Below the pieces are notes generated by a model that made no database searches, was not told the DNA's origin, and was given only the letters and a program-made list of their open reading frames with translations. A DNA stretch of 64,000 nt from Marasmius tenuissimus. Its lineage: Eukaryota > Basidiomycota > Agaricomycetes > Agaricales > Marasmiaceae. The position numbers and the translations under genes were made by a program. This document shows, piece after piece, positions 45,207 to 55,982 of this stretch. The stretch is taken from positions 930,001 to 994,000 of the forward strand of contig JAQOTA010000065.1 of assembly GCA_029532415.1 (NCBI GenBank), given 5' to 3'. Each line of letters opens with the position of its first letter. Position 1 is the first letter of the stretch.

Positions 45207-47203
45207 CGCTGGTGGATGGATGCAGTATAGGCGTAGCAGTCGTTGACCAAGCAAAATGCAGAGCCCTTTTCCCTTTCAACTTTGCCACGTGGGCCGGCCA
45301 TAACAACCAAACTTGGTCTGTCACTGAGCCTGTCACTTTCTCACAATAGCGACTTCTGTCATTTAACCACCACCACAATTAGAGGACGGATGGATAGATC
45401 CAGAAGTGGAAACTCCACATGCACTGGCTATAGAATCTTTCGGAAGCGGATCAGAGCAATCCATTGTTAACACAGTAACAAGGTCCTCAATTGTCTATCT
45501 TCCTATTCGATGAATTTATTGACATGACACTAGACACGCTGTGGGCACACATCATGGTTAATACAGCTTTGCAGACTCGGAATACCTCGATGTATAATCA
45601 TTCCAGGCCCTCCGGGGATCCATACCTAGTCAAATTTCGCAGCCAAGACTGACTTTGACTCACGGCGGCGCTAGCTCGATAATTGTTCGTCTGACGAGGT
45701 CTGATTTGTTTCCGTCTATTCGTACAGCTCTCGGGGTCTATTTCCGTACTGATGTCTTCCAGAGTCTATTTCATCTCGGGAGTCACTACCTGAGGCCTTC
45801 GCAACTATTCGTCGAGTGAATAGCGGAGTGTGGTCCCACAAGGAGAGTGGCTCTCCTTACATATCTAGTGTTTCAGGTTTCGATATCTATGGCGTTGAAT
45901 CACTTCTCCGAACTCAACATACGCTAGACCTCTAAAGCTACGGACCTGCGCTACCGAGTGATCTACAAGATGTGTTACTATCCTGTGCTCGTTCTCTGAC
46001 AAGCGGGTGATCGAGGGTGATCCTCATCACGATCCCCAGCAATCTTGGTTGATACTTCGGTATAACAGGGTAGAACAAGTCTGCGCACGAATGATTCTCC
46101 CCGTCAATTCTATGTTCGACACTCCGACACGGACAGACATCTATCGTGGTGATCTGGACTAGGCCGAGGGCCAAAACTGAACTTTGGCCCTTGGTTCCAT
46201 GACAAGTCCATGATCAATAACTCGGTCAGATCGGGTGAGGCTCCGTCGGATTTCTATGGCGAGAAGCACGAGTGGTACTGATGCGTTGATGGAGGAATTG
46301 AGACCTATTATCGAGTTCGTAGCATGTAGTATGTAGTACCTTGATTAATGTCGCGGCGGTGTAAACCTCTTTTCGGAACATTAAAGATCTGCGAAGATTG
46401 GGACAGTGCTCACAGAAATAAACGCATGCAACGGCTCCGTGGACTAGTACTCACTGCAACATCGCAGAGAAGAGGCGCGCCTGCCTCCAGCGTCTAACGC
46501 GAATGTAAAGTTTCATGCACGGGACTTCTCACGGCAGCATTTCTCTCACTCTTTCTTACCCCCATCATCCATGTGCAATTACACATGCAATGAGGAAGAT
46601 ATTCAAGCACGAAACAATACCCTCTATCCCGCTTGATACGAACCTGGCCTCTCAAGCACGACCCATGACCTCTAGTTAACTCAGTCTTCAAGGAGTTCTT
46701 TTCCCAAGTTTTCCCGACCAACAACCTTGCAACCTGGTTCTCAATTGATTCCCGACCTAACGATGGTATTGAGCTGCTCTCATACAATCAGCGCCATGAA
46801 ATGTACATCAGAGTCAAAGATCAATCGATCAACTCCGGATTTGGGTCTCGATGTTTAGCCTCACAGATTCAGGAAGCTTCGCGGTCTGGGTCAAGGCGTA
46901 TTCGAAGGAGATAAACCTTCATGGCATACTAGTGGAAGTTTCTTGCAAAGTGCTCGCTGGATATGGGGTGAGGAACCCAAGATTTTGGCACTGGGAGCGC
47001 AAGGCGAATCTTCCTCGCGTTCGGTTTCTCCATGGTGCGCGTGAGTACTTACACAGTCACACAGAGGGAAAAACGACGTCAATTTCTACTGCTATCGTAT
47101 TCACGGGCAACCCATTACCCGACTCGAAGAAAATCATGCACCTCTTGGAGAATCAGGCGAATGCATAAAGGACACTCTGGGCTCTTGTACAACCCACACA
47201 ACC
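45207..47203. other. Long intergenic region, nothing recognised
   Basis: Two kb upstream of both the kinase gene (-) and the decarboxylase-like gene (+). Short open stretches (for example 46494-46787 minus, 46851-47168 plus) have no motif or splice support. No tRNA-like or transposon-like structure was seen. Confidence 0.45.
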
Positions 47204-48444
47204 ATGCGAATCTCCTCAATCGTAGCACTGTTCCTTCCTCTGCTCGCCGCGACTGGTGGGATTGCACAGGGGGATCTCCCGGTAGCTCCAGCGTACGCTC
47301 TTCTATTTCATATCTAATGAGACGAAAGACTTCATGTCGGTATCTTCGATTGACAGACCATGGCTCCTCGACGTTTCGGAAGGCTACGTGTTTGTCTTGC
47401 CTTCGATCCTCTCATCGGCGTTCCTACCTGCTGGACATGCTGATCCACTAGAAGAGGAGGCGCTCAGAAACTCCGGTGTGATGGTCCCCGATTTCGGTCT
47501 TCTCATGGTAAGTTCGATCACCCGATCTTCAAATAGTGGGAGTCCCTCCTCAGTTTTGATCTTATCCCTGGCAGATCGTTCGCTATGCCTCGAGCCCTGT
47601 TGGTCCGTGTGAGTACAGTGCTTCGACGTCAATTCTTCCTCATACTGAGCATACTTGAAATCGACCTATCATTATTCCCCTCGCCACCCAGACGACGAGC
47701 TGGTCTATATCCCAGGAAGATGGGCATACAAAAGTGGAAGGAACGGACTGAGGTTGAATAGGATGTATGTAGACTCCGATGCCTCAGTGTACAACGGTAC
47801 GTTCTGCAGCCTCCTGCGACGACCATCTCTGTCGCTCATACTACCCCAAGGTCGGCTCAATTGGAACATTCCAAGTAGGTCGCACACACGCCTTGTCTGA
47901 ACAAACCTTCTCTCTTATGATACTTCTCATAAAACTACAACTATCACAGAGCATCGCGCCAACTTCAACTGGACCAAGCAGGGCTTCAGCACCGTCGTCT
48001 CCATCTCTTCCCCCGATAGCCCGAATGAACCCTTCTTCAGCGCCAAACTGACCCCAGCCACCGGGCCTATACCCGCGGAAGTCAACACGACCTTGACGGG
48101 ATCTTACTTAACCCTCGTTCAACCGCCCCTTCCAGGAGATTCAAGCGACCCGGCCTTGGTGGGGACGGATACTTGGAAGTCCTTGCTCCTTAATGGTACG
48201 TTACATTCTCTCGTGAAACTGCCGAAAACTTGGTCTTGACTCACTATACTTCTCCGTCATTTCTCCCTTCACATCGACAGCGCAATCCGAAGCTGTCAAC
48301 CCAGTTGCGATAACAGGCAACCTGCTAGGTGGAAGGATCGGAGACGGAATCGGATATCCCAACGTCTTCCCGCTACTCCCGATTGGGGTCAATCTCACTG
48401 GCACGCTCAGCTTCCCCGTTCCTGAGGTTTTTGAATCGGTTTAA
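47204..48444 (+). CDS. Secreted acetoacetate-decarboxylase-like protein, 270 aa
   Basis: Seven exons (47204-47292, 47357-47507, 47575-47608, 47692-47796, 47851-47874, 47950-48195, 48281-48444) total 813 nt in phase. An N-terminal signal peptide (MRISSIVALFLPLLAATGGIA) is followed by a domain with SSPVGPYDELVYIPGRWAY, LRLNRMYVDSDASVYNG and RLNWNIPKHRANFNW. These are the conserved blocks of the fungal acetoacetate-decarboxylase-like superfamily (PYDELxYxPG, RIYV, NWxIPKHxAxF). I do not see the active-site lysine context of true acetoacetate decarboxylases and cannot say that it is an enzyme. A secretion signal on this fold is notable. Several Asn-Xaa-Thr sites (VNTTLTG, GVNLTGT) fit secretion. 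Confidence 0.75.
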
Positions 48445-48822
48445 TGAAGTGTGTACGAGTCGTATAACAGAATGTCCCAGATACCCAATTTGCTATGCAT
48501 ATTCGCCAGTTGCTTGTTCGCCTCCCCGTATTCCTATAGATGGCTCAATTGGTTGTCAAGTTCGAGGTGGCGGGTAATTTCACAATAAAGTACAAACATA
48601 ACGCGCGCGCAGATATAAGTAACTAACTACCTAGGTAACTAACACACGGACGACAGTCCAGGGCAAGATGTATAGGGTAACTCGCTGCACGGAAGTGTGT
48701 TGATACATGTATACGAGGATAATAAGGTCAGTAGAGAGAACGAAATAAAGATAAGTAAAGGGAAGATGATGACAGCGGGGCCAAGATATGAAGCAATAAC
48801 GCCGTGGTCCTACAAGATCTCC

Positions 48823-49373
48823 TCACGCAGCGGGTTCTCCAGCTTTCTTCGCTTGTGCTTTCGCAGAACCTGTCAGGCTCTTGTGGATGAACGGTAATAC
48901 ACCTCCTCCGGCGATAGTAGCGCGAACAAGGGTGTCGAGTTCTTCGTCTCCACGGATGGCGAGTTGTAAGTGACGAGGTGTTATACGCTTCACCCTAAGA
49001 TCCTTCGAAGCGTTGCCTATGGGATACAATTCAGTACAACCAACACAACGAAGGGGCCGAAACCATTCCAACCTGCAAGTTCCAAAACCTCTGCAGTGAG
49101 ATATTCCAAGATGGCCGAAGTGTATACGGCTGCTTTTGCTCCGATACGAACATTATGTTGTGTCCGTTGTTTGAGGTAACGGTGAATACGACCGACAGGG
49201 AACTGTTACGAACATGTGAGTTAGCAGTTTAGACAGCGTCAAATCGGCGCAGCACCCACCTGCAGGCCAGCCTTCTGACTTCTCGTCATCATTGTCTTCT
49301 GCTGTTGGCTATTGCTCCCTGAACCGCCTGCACCTGGTTTAGATTTACCACCGGATTTCGAAGCTGGGGCCAT
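48823..49373 (-). CDS. HTZ1: Histone H2A.Z, 145 aa
   Basis: Three exons (49373-49260, 49202-49073, 49016-48823) total 438 nt in phase. The Gly/Ser/Gln-rich N-tail is followed by [59 protein letters not shown] and [20 protein letters not shown]. The DEELD acidic patch, [14 protein letters not shown] and [10 protein letters not shown] distinguish H2A.Z from canonical H2A. Where many H2A.Z proteins read LPHIHKSL this one reads LPFIHKSL, then an Ala/Lys tail. H2A.Z is deposited by SWR1-type remodellers at promoters. It is convergent with the decarboxylase-like gene. Confidence 0.95.
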
Positions 49374-50395
49374 TTCGTCGTCGATTTACGAGAGAATATA
49401 TGTGCTTTGATATTCCGAAAGTCTTGATGAGATCTAGGGTGGGCCTTCATTAACGCTTTTGAGCATCAGCCGAAGACAAAAGCACGCACCGCGACGCGTC
49501 CTAGTGTTTTTCTTTGACCACAAAGGAAGTTTTTGTTTGACCACGTGTCTTTCTATCATTTCACGGTAAGACTCCGATATCTGTGAAGATGTGAGCGGGG
49601 GAAAGGACGTACGTACGGTAAACGCGCTTGTGGCGAGGAGGAGATGGTGGTTCCAAACAAAGACCCGCAACGTGCTTGCCGTTGTTTGCCTCGTGGATTC
49701 TCCGCAATCAACGATCAATTTCCCATCACGTGAGATGAGAAAACGCGCAAGCGCTCGATGCCTTTTTTCAACGTTTCAACCTCTGACAGTCCCCTTCAAA
49801 TTTCTGCTGGCCACTGCCCTGTTTACACAGAGAGAAAGGGGTCTGACCTGCTATCTACTCGTTGCCCACTTTTCCACCATTCAACTTGGTTCGAGTTCCG
49901 CCGGATACAGCCAGAGGTTGGAAGTCGCGTCCTGCTCCGGATGCACCCCTGCGAGATTGTTCCTCGCCCCGATACGACATTCATTTCACAAACCTTTCTT
50001 TACGGAACTCAGCTTTCGCACTACCTGTCGACCGAACTCCACCAAACCTAATGGCGAAGACTCGGGCGAAAATACAAGCCAGTGCTCACTAGGTGGAGGC
50101 TATGACGTAGTGGACCGTTCGACATCTTCTCGGACCTAGAAACGAACGGGGCACCCATACGATAGGGATGGATATTTGACAATTGGCTTGGAGGGTGGGG
50201 TCAATCCCATGACGATCCCTGACGAAGATGACGAAGTTCGTGGCCTTTGTGACGTCCTGACTCCATTCTCCCCCATCGACCTGCAGACATCCGGTACCTA
50301 TATAAAGGATCCTCCCAGCGCTATCATGACTTACAACTTCATCACCCAATCGTATCTACTTCTCTCGCACCTTCACACCACACCACTCAATCAAC
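49374..50395. other. Divergent promoter region of H2A.Z and the CsbD-like gene
   Basis: One kb between divergent starts. Apart from the TATA box of the right-hand gene I see no gene; open stretches here lack motifs. Confidence 0.45.
50298..50306 (+). promoter_or_regulatory. TATA box of the CsbD-like stress gene
   Basis: CTATATAAAGG lies about 90 bp upstream of the ATG at 50396, as expected for an inducible, highly expressed gene. Confidence 0.6.
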
Positions 50396-51103
50396 ATGTC
50401 CCAGAACACCAACTTGAACACTGCTGCCATGCGCCCCGAGCACCAGCTTCACAACAGCTCTCAACCTCTCCCCGGTGCTGGTGGTAATCACAACATCGAT
50501 TACAGCGCTCAGAACATCGAGCGCAGTGGCCCTAACAGCGTTTGGAATGAGAGAGACGAGCGTCAATTCGCTTCCGATCAGACTCATACCGGTTCTCACC
50601 TACCTAAAGACGAGAGCCAACTCACTTCCGGCCGCACTGGCCACACCGACACTACCGGCCATTCTGGTATTACTGGCCACTCTGATACGACTGGCCATAC
50701 CGGTACTACCGGCTCACATTCGACTGGCCAACATGATACCTCTGGCAAGAATGCCTTCAACTCCGATCGTCCGATGAACGTCCAACCGACAGAAGCCGGT
50801 ACGTTCTTCCCTTTTGCGAATTTCTGATAGAATGCTTAGCACGATATCCTTCAGGTGGCGTTGCCGTTGGCGGACGTAGTGACTTGCCCGAAGGACGCGC
50901 CACCGCTACTGACAAACTTGTGGGCAAGACTCAGAAGGTTCGTATCTCCACATCGCTTTAGCGGCGCACCCTTTCTCATAATACATCATCTATAGGTTAT
51001 CGGCAAGATGACTCATAACGCTGAGATGCACGAGAAGGGCGAACTTCGGGAAAGTGGAGGCAAGGCTGCTGCGCAAGGAGCTGCTCGCGCCCCTCATGAT
51101 TGA
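50396..51103 (+). CDS. CsbD-like stress-response protein with Gly/Thr/His repeats, 197 aa
   Basis: Three exons (50396-50798, 50855-50937, 50996-51103) total 594 nt in phase. The N-terminal half is hydrophilic and contains imperfect TGH(T/S)(D/G)TTG repeats (about 50637-50740). The C-terminal half (ATDKLVGKTQKVIGKMTHN, HEKGELRESGGKAAAQGAA) matches fungal proteins with a CsbD-like module, small, heat-soluble and abundant under starvation or stress. No catalytic motif is present; it is probably a cytosolic protective protein. A good TATA box supports strong regulated expression. Confidence 0.78.
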
Positions 51104-51854
51104 TTACGACTTTGAATGATAATGGACTACAACATTGTGTATCATAAGTAACTGTACCAATACATCAATACCGGAATAATTGTTTAAACCCTCGGACTCG
51201 TGCGTTGTGCCATGAAGCGAGACCCAGAGTTAGTTCGGGTCCTCAAGAACCGGAAATTCGAGGATATTCGTTGGTCGAGAATCCGCGTGTAACGAGATAT
51301 CATCGACCCTGGCGAACTCTGAACATTATCTTTGAATTTGATTATGAGTCTGGTTATCTTTTGCTCAAATCACCAAATCGTGCTGAAGGATTGTCAACAG
51401 AACTTATCGATCTATCACTCGTCCTCCAAATCCATGGCGAGGAAAAGATTCAGGAGAGTTGCTGCAGTGGCGTGGGTACATAAAATAGGGGCAGTAGAAC
51501 CAGTCTGTGGGTAGCGATTAGACTAAGCTCGTCGCTCTTTGCCCAGGACAAAGCAGTGGAAATCGTGCGGGTGAATCAGCCCGATGCGGGCCCATTGCTG
51601 TTAAAACCGATGTGTATATTTCGACCTAACATCTCAGAACGCTGACGGGAGATGGCATCAACTGACAACATGCGACTGAGGCGAGGCTTGAGATTGAATC
51701 ATCCCTGGCCCCCTGGACGTGAAGCACTTACTGACCGTCCTTATGGCACCGAATGGTCCCCGTCCTTATATAAAATCAGTATTATTGCTCGCATCAGAGC
51801 CAGCTCCTCCCAGTCTCCCTCCACAACGACCTGGTCAGCTGCTGTCCATTGAAG
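51104..51854. other. Intergenic / upstream region of the nucleoside permease gene
   Basis: No gene was recognised; the right end carries the TATA box at 51766-51774. Confidence 0.45.
51766..51774 (+). promoter_or_regulatory. TATA box of the nucleoside permease gene
   Basis: CTTATATAAAATC lies about 85 bp upstream of the ATG at 51855. Confidence 0.55.
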
Positions 51855-53140
51855 ATGCTGAAATTCCTATGGGCCCTCGTTTTCCATCTCTCAATCCTTT
51901 CCGGCACCACATCTCTTGCAGTGCAGAATGACTCATTGAGCAGCCCTCAAGCCCGTGGATTGGAGCATTCATCAACCTCGGGTCAGATACTCGCTCCAAA
52001 AGTGTTCATCTTTAGCATGGTGAGCATTTGTCGGCTAAGACGCGTTGAAGACTCGAGGCCTCACTACACCTAATACAGTTTGATCCAGAGGCTGACGTCT
52101 GGTACAACATTCCTGAGTTCAATCTCACTGCGCGCACAATTCCCGTCCCCGGCTTTTCTCCTCTCTTCCCAGATGCCTACTGTACAGATGATGGCTCCGT
52201 CTGCCAGTTGACAATGGGAGAAGGGGAGATCAACGCAGCAGTAACGGTCTCATCGCTGGTCCGCTCTTCCTTGTTCGATCTTACCGAAACCTACTTCCTC
52301 ATTGCTGGGATCGCGGGTATCAGCCCGAAGTTCGGGACCACGGGTTCCGTCACCTTTGCTCGTTACGCCGTCCAGGTGTCTCTCCAATACGAGCTTGATG
52401 CACGAGAGATCCCATCTAATTTCACCACGGGGTATGTCCCTCAGGGTACGAGAGCCCCAGGGCAGTACCCCACCGAAATATACGGTACGGAGGTCTTCGA
52501 GATCAACGACGCGCTTCGTAAGGCTGCATTCGACTTTGCCAAGAATGCGACTCTGAACGATACGGATGTCGCAATTGCGTACCGAAAGAATTACGTGTCG
52601 GATCCCTCCTTTGCACCCGCAGCCCAGTCTCCTTCTGTCGTCCTCTGCGATACGGCGACGTCGGATACTTTCTGGCTCGGAACGTTGTTAGCCGAAGCTT
52701 TCGAGAACACGACTACCCTCTTCACCAACAACACGGCGACATATTGCACGACGCAGCAGGAGGATAACGCGACATTGGAAGCGCTGCTGCGTGGGGCCAC
52801 GTGTGGTCTCGTTGATTTTTCACGAATTATTATTATGCGAACGGCGTCCGATTTTGATAGGCCTCCTCCTGGTCAGGCATCTGCGGATGGTCTGGATCTG
52901 TCTATTTCCGGGGGGTTCCCTCCTTCGATTACCAATCTTTACCTTGCGGGTGTGAAGGTCGTCGAAGGTATCGTTCGCGAGTGGGATGACCGGTTCAAGA
53001 CTGGGATCAAGCCAACGAATTATGTCGGAGATATCTTTGGTTCTTTGGGGGGAACCCCAGATTTCGGACCGGGAAGTAAGTTTGAAGGAAAAGGAGGAGC
53101 CAAGAAGAACTTGAAGAAGCGTTCGAGAAGAGCGTTTTGA
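51855..53140 (+). CDS. Purine nucleoside permease (NUP) family protein, secreted, 408 aa
   Basis: Two exons (51855-52019, 52079-53140) total 1227 nt in phase. An N-terminal signal peptide (MLKFLWALVFHLSILSGTTS) precedes the family start APKVFIFSMFDPEADVWYNI. Then come GFSPLFPDAYCT, LTMGEGEINAAVTVSSLV, TYFLIAGIAGISPKFGTTGS, FARYAVQVSLQYELDARE, and VVLCDTATSDTFWLGTLLAE. These are the conserved blocks of fungal NUP proteins, described as nucleoside carriers, although the fold is that of nucleoside phosphorylases and the protein has no multi-span membrane region. A secreted nucleoside-binding or -cleaving function is therefore equally possible. The C-terminus is basic (KKNLKKRSRR). Confidence 0.88.
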
Positions 53141-53807
53141 ATGATATAGCAATCGAGTTTTGAGTATCACAGATGTGTATGTTTTATCGTCATGTAGTCC
53201 TTCCAGAAGAGGGAACGAGTCCAATTCCACTGTAGATAAACCACTTACCCCTTCCGCTGCTAGTAGAATTAGATATGCTCTTTGATAACAGAAGATGGTT
53301 CCATTCAGACAGTCGAATTCGAAGTGGATCGGATATGGTGTCATGGACTCTTGAAACTCATCAGATTGAGATAGAGTATCTGACTCTGCGTACGTCTGTC
53401 ATGTCCCTTCCGAATCCTATTATCTCTCTGATGGTGGACCTTCAGGATGCCAGGAAGAGGCTCAGACGAGCGATCGGCGACTCCCATTACCAGCGGGCTG
53501 CAGCAGAACTGCATGAACTAGAGACGCCAACATAGTGAAGGTAAGATTGCCTCACATAGGTGATGAACCGATAATGCCCTAGGGGCCAGAGAGGCTGGGC
53601 CAAATCCTGTCGATCGATATTATGGGAAGAGGATAGCCTAGGACAGCCTCGAGGAGGGAGTGGTAACGATTTTTGTACAGAAATATCCGTCGGATCATTC
53701 ATTTATCCGACGGGTGAATCAACGTAAGTAGGCTAGGCTATGTACGAGCTGAGAGCTGTGATTCAAGTTGACACCCATCCCTTCCTCGCCTTCCCATTCT
53801 GCAACCG
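53141..53807. other. Intergenic, nothing firm
   Basis: A plus-strand open stretch (53275-53535) with a helical, Arg-rich end (DLQDARKRLRRAIGD) is the only coding-like signal; no family and no splice partners were found. Confidence 0.35.
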
Positions 53808-55746
53808 ATGCCAAACCTGCAAGAAAGTCCGTTCGCGAGTTTTTTCGACACCAATCACACTCCCAGCCCACAGGAATGCTCAGATATCAGATCATTCATT
53901 CGCCCGTCACAGGATGAGCTCTCCGATCTGAACAAAGAGATTTCCCGACTGCAATCTCTCATCGACGATCTCAAGCTGCGACGGGATCCCCTCGAAGATT
54001 TTGTTTCTCAGCACCTAAATATCACATCACTTATCCGCCGGCTTCCTTCCGAAGTTCTTTCCCAAATATTCATTGAGTGTTTGCCAATGGCTCATCATCC
54101 TATACGCGACCTCACACAACCTCCGCTTCTCTTCACTATCATCAGTCAACGCTTTCGAGACGTTGCTATATCCACGCCGGACTTGTGGAGCTCTATACAT
54201 ATAACCCTACCTTCCTATGATGAGAATCAGCTCTCCAAAGAGGAGTACAGCGCGCTCGTCTCCCGCCGACGAGAAGGTATTCTGCTATGGCTCGCTCGTT
54301 CCTCGAATACCCCCCTTTCTTTTTCTCTGGTCATCGAAACCAACGTCCATTCCGATGTGGGACTGTGTCAAATCCTTGATACAACCAAATTCATGGCAGT
54401 CTTCACCAAACATCATCGCCGATGGAAAGAGGTTCGCTTGAGAGTCTCCAGAAGCGTCGAGAGCCAGTTGTTCGGCCAGCTCGCTGAGGAGGAGTTCCCG
54501 CTACTTGAAAGCGTACAAATCGACACCCATGTTCCCCCGATACGTGGGTTTTCAGTGGACAGCCAGTTAGAGAACGAAGCTCTCGTCCGAGTCAAAAATG
54601 TCCTACAGCATGCCCAGGCCCTCAGGAGCTTATATTTGCATGCACCTCTATCATCGTACTCCTTGGAGTATTGAAACCTTACAAAGCTTCAAGTTATGTC
54701 CAGCGTTAACTTTGGTCGTCGTATAGAAGACGACCTACCTCTCTTATCTAAGGCAACTCCCCACCTGCAAAGTTTGGCCTTCGCGTCCACCTACTTGCTA
54801 GGTGTTCATCCTATCAATCACAGCAATACCGTGGCCCTCTTCCCTAAACTTCGTGATCTGGAGTTGTATCTCGACCTCCTGTACATGCCTGTACACGTTG
54901 CACCTGGCCAAGATGATCCAAGAGCGGTGGTCTCCCGCTTCTTCGATTCCATACAAACACCATTATTAGAACGTTTGAGCATCGAAATACACGAGAACGA
55001 AGTTTTCGACGCACGGTCACGAGTTTGGTTTGTCGCTGTACCTTTCTCTTCCTTGATATCCCAGGCATCTGAGGGACAGACCTTGAAGAAGCTGTCCTTG
55101 GAGGCACCGATAACGTTCGAAGCTCTTCTAGGCTGTCTAGACGGTCTACCGAACAAGCTTGAATCGCTGGAGATCGGGGAGCCTCATCAGTCCGGCCCCA
55201 AACGTGAGTACTAGTGTTCCCAAAGGTTCAAATTTGGCTGAGTTCTGAGACTTGACTTGTTGTTCGACAGCCAGTTACGCAGAGATTATCAAGTATCTTA
55301 CGCCAGAGAATGGAGACCCTCCTTTGCTTCCACAGCTCCGCCGTCTGGCGTTGAAGAAGTGGACTTCGGTAGGTGTGCGACAAGAAGTTATCCGGCTTGC
55401 CAACAAGCGGTCCAAACTGTCACCCAGCTCCGGCTGTGTCCCCCTTGAGGTCCTGAGGGTGGAATTTGATCCTTCGTGCCGACTGAAGTCGTCGGATCTA
55501 TTGGATGGTTACTACGTCGAAGCCGAGGGCATCCCAGCGGCCCATCCGAGAAGGACTTCATGCCGCCTTATGTCCCAGCAGATAAAGGATATAAAAACCG
55601 CAGGAACGGACGTGATTTTGCGGTTCCCCTTGCCAGTTACTGAGACGGTCCAGGAGATAGCCATAGATAATCCATACACTGGCGTTGATCGCCCCACGAA
55701 GTCGTTTTTGGCGATGGCTCGAGAGTACTATCAGGGTTCGGTCTGA
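53808..55746 (+). pseudogene. F-box/LRR protein gene interrupted by an in-frame stop
   Basis: Two exons (53808-55203, 55271-55746) join in phase to 624 codons. The protein shows a coiled coil (LSDLNKEISRLQSLIDDLKL), an F-box (ITSLIRRLPSEVLSQIFIECL, then ISQRFRDVAISTPDLWSSI) and Leu-rich repeats (LRSLYLHAPLSS, LKKLSLEAPITFEALL, LRRLALKKW), the standard agaric F-box layout. At 54672-54674 a TGA interrupts the frame between SLEY and NLTKLQV, with good LRR coding on both sides in the same frame. No GT-AG intron of realistic size removes it; TGG to TGA is the simplest explanation. Either a truncated 288-residue protein is made or the gene is dead. Confidence 0.68.
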
Positions 55747-55982
55747 AAGGAGAAGAAATTTTGAAGTGATTGTGTTTGTAGTTGAATAATTCGACCTCGA
55801 ATCTGTATATGGCGTCTGTGTTTTTGCCGAGCAAACGGTGACTGGTCGTGGTTCATGACCAGGTTGTGAGCGCTTAAGCATGATGTTCCGGAGCCTGGGA
55901 AACCTGACAGCGTCAAGCAGCTTGGACCGATAAGTGCCGCCGGCACATTTTTTTCTTCAGCCCCCATCAGGGCGCGCTCACA

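Noticed and set aside
46851..47168. 105-codon plus-strand open stretch before the decarboxylase-like gene
   Set aside because: No family, and it does not join in phase to the signal-peptide exon at 47204.
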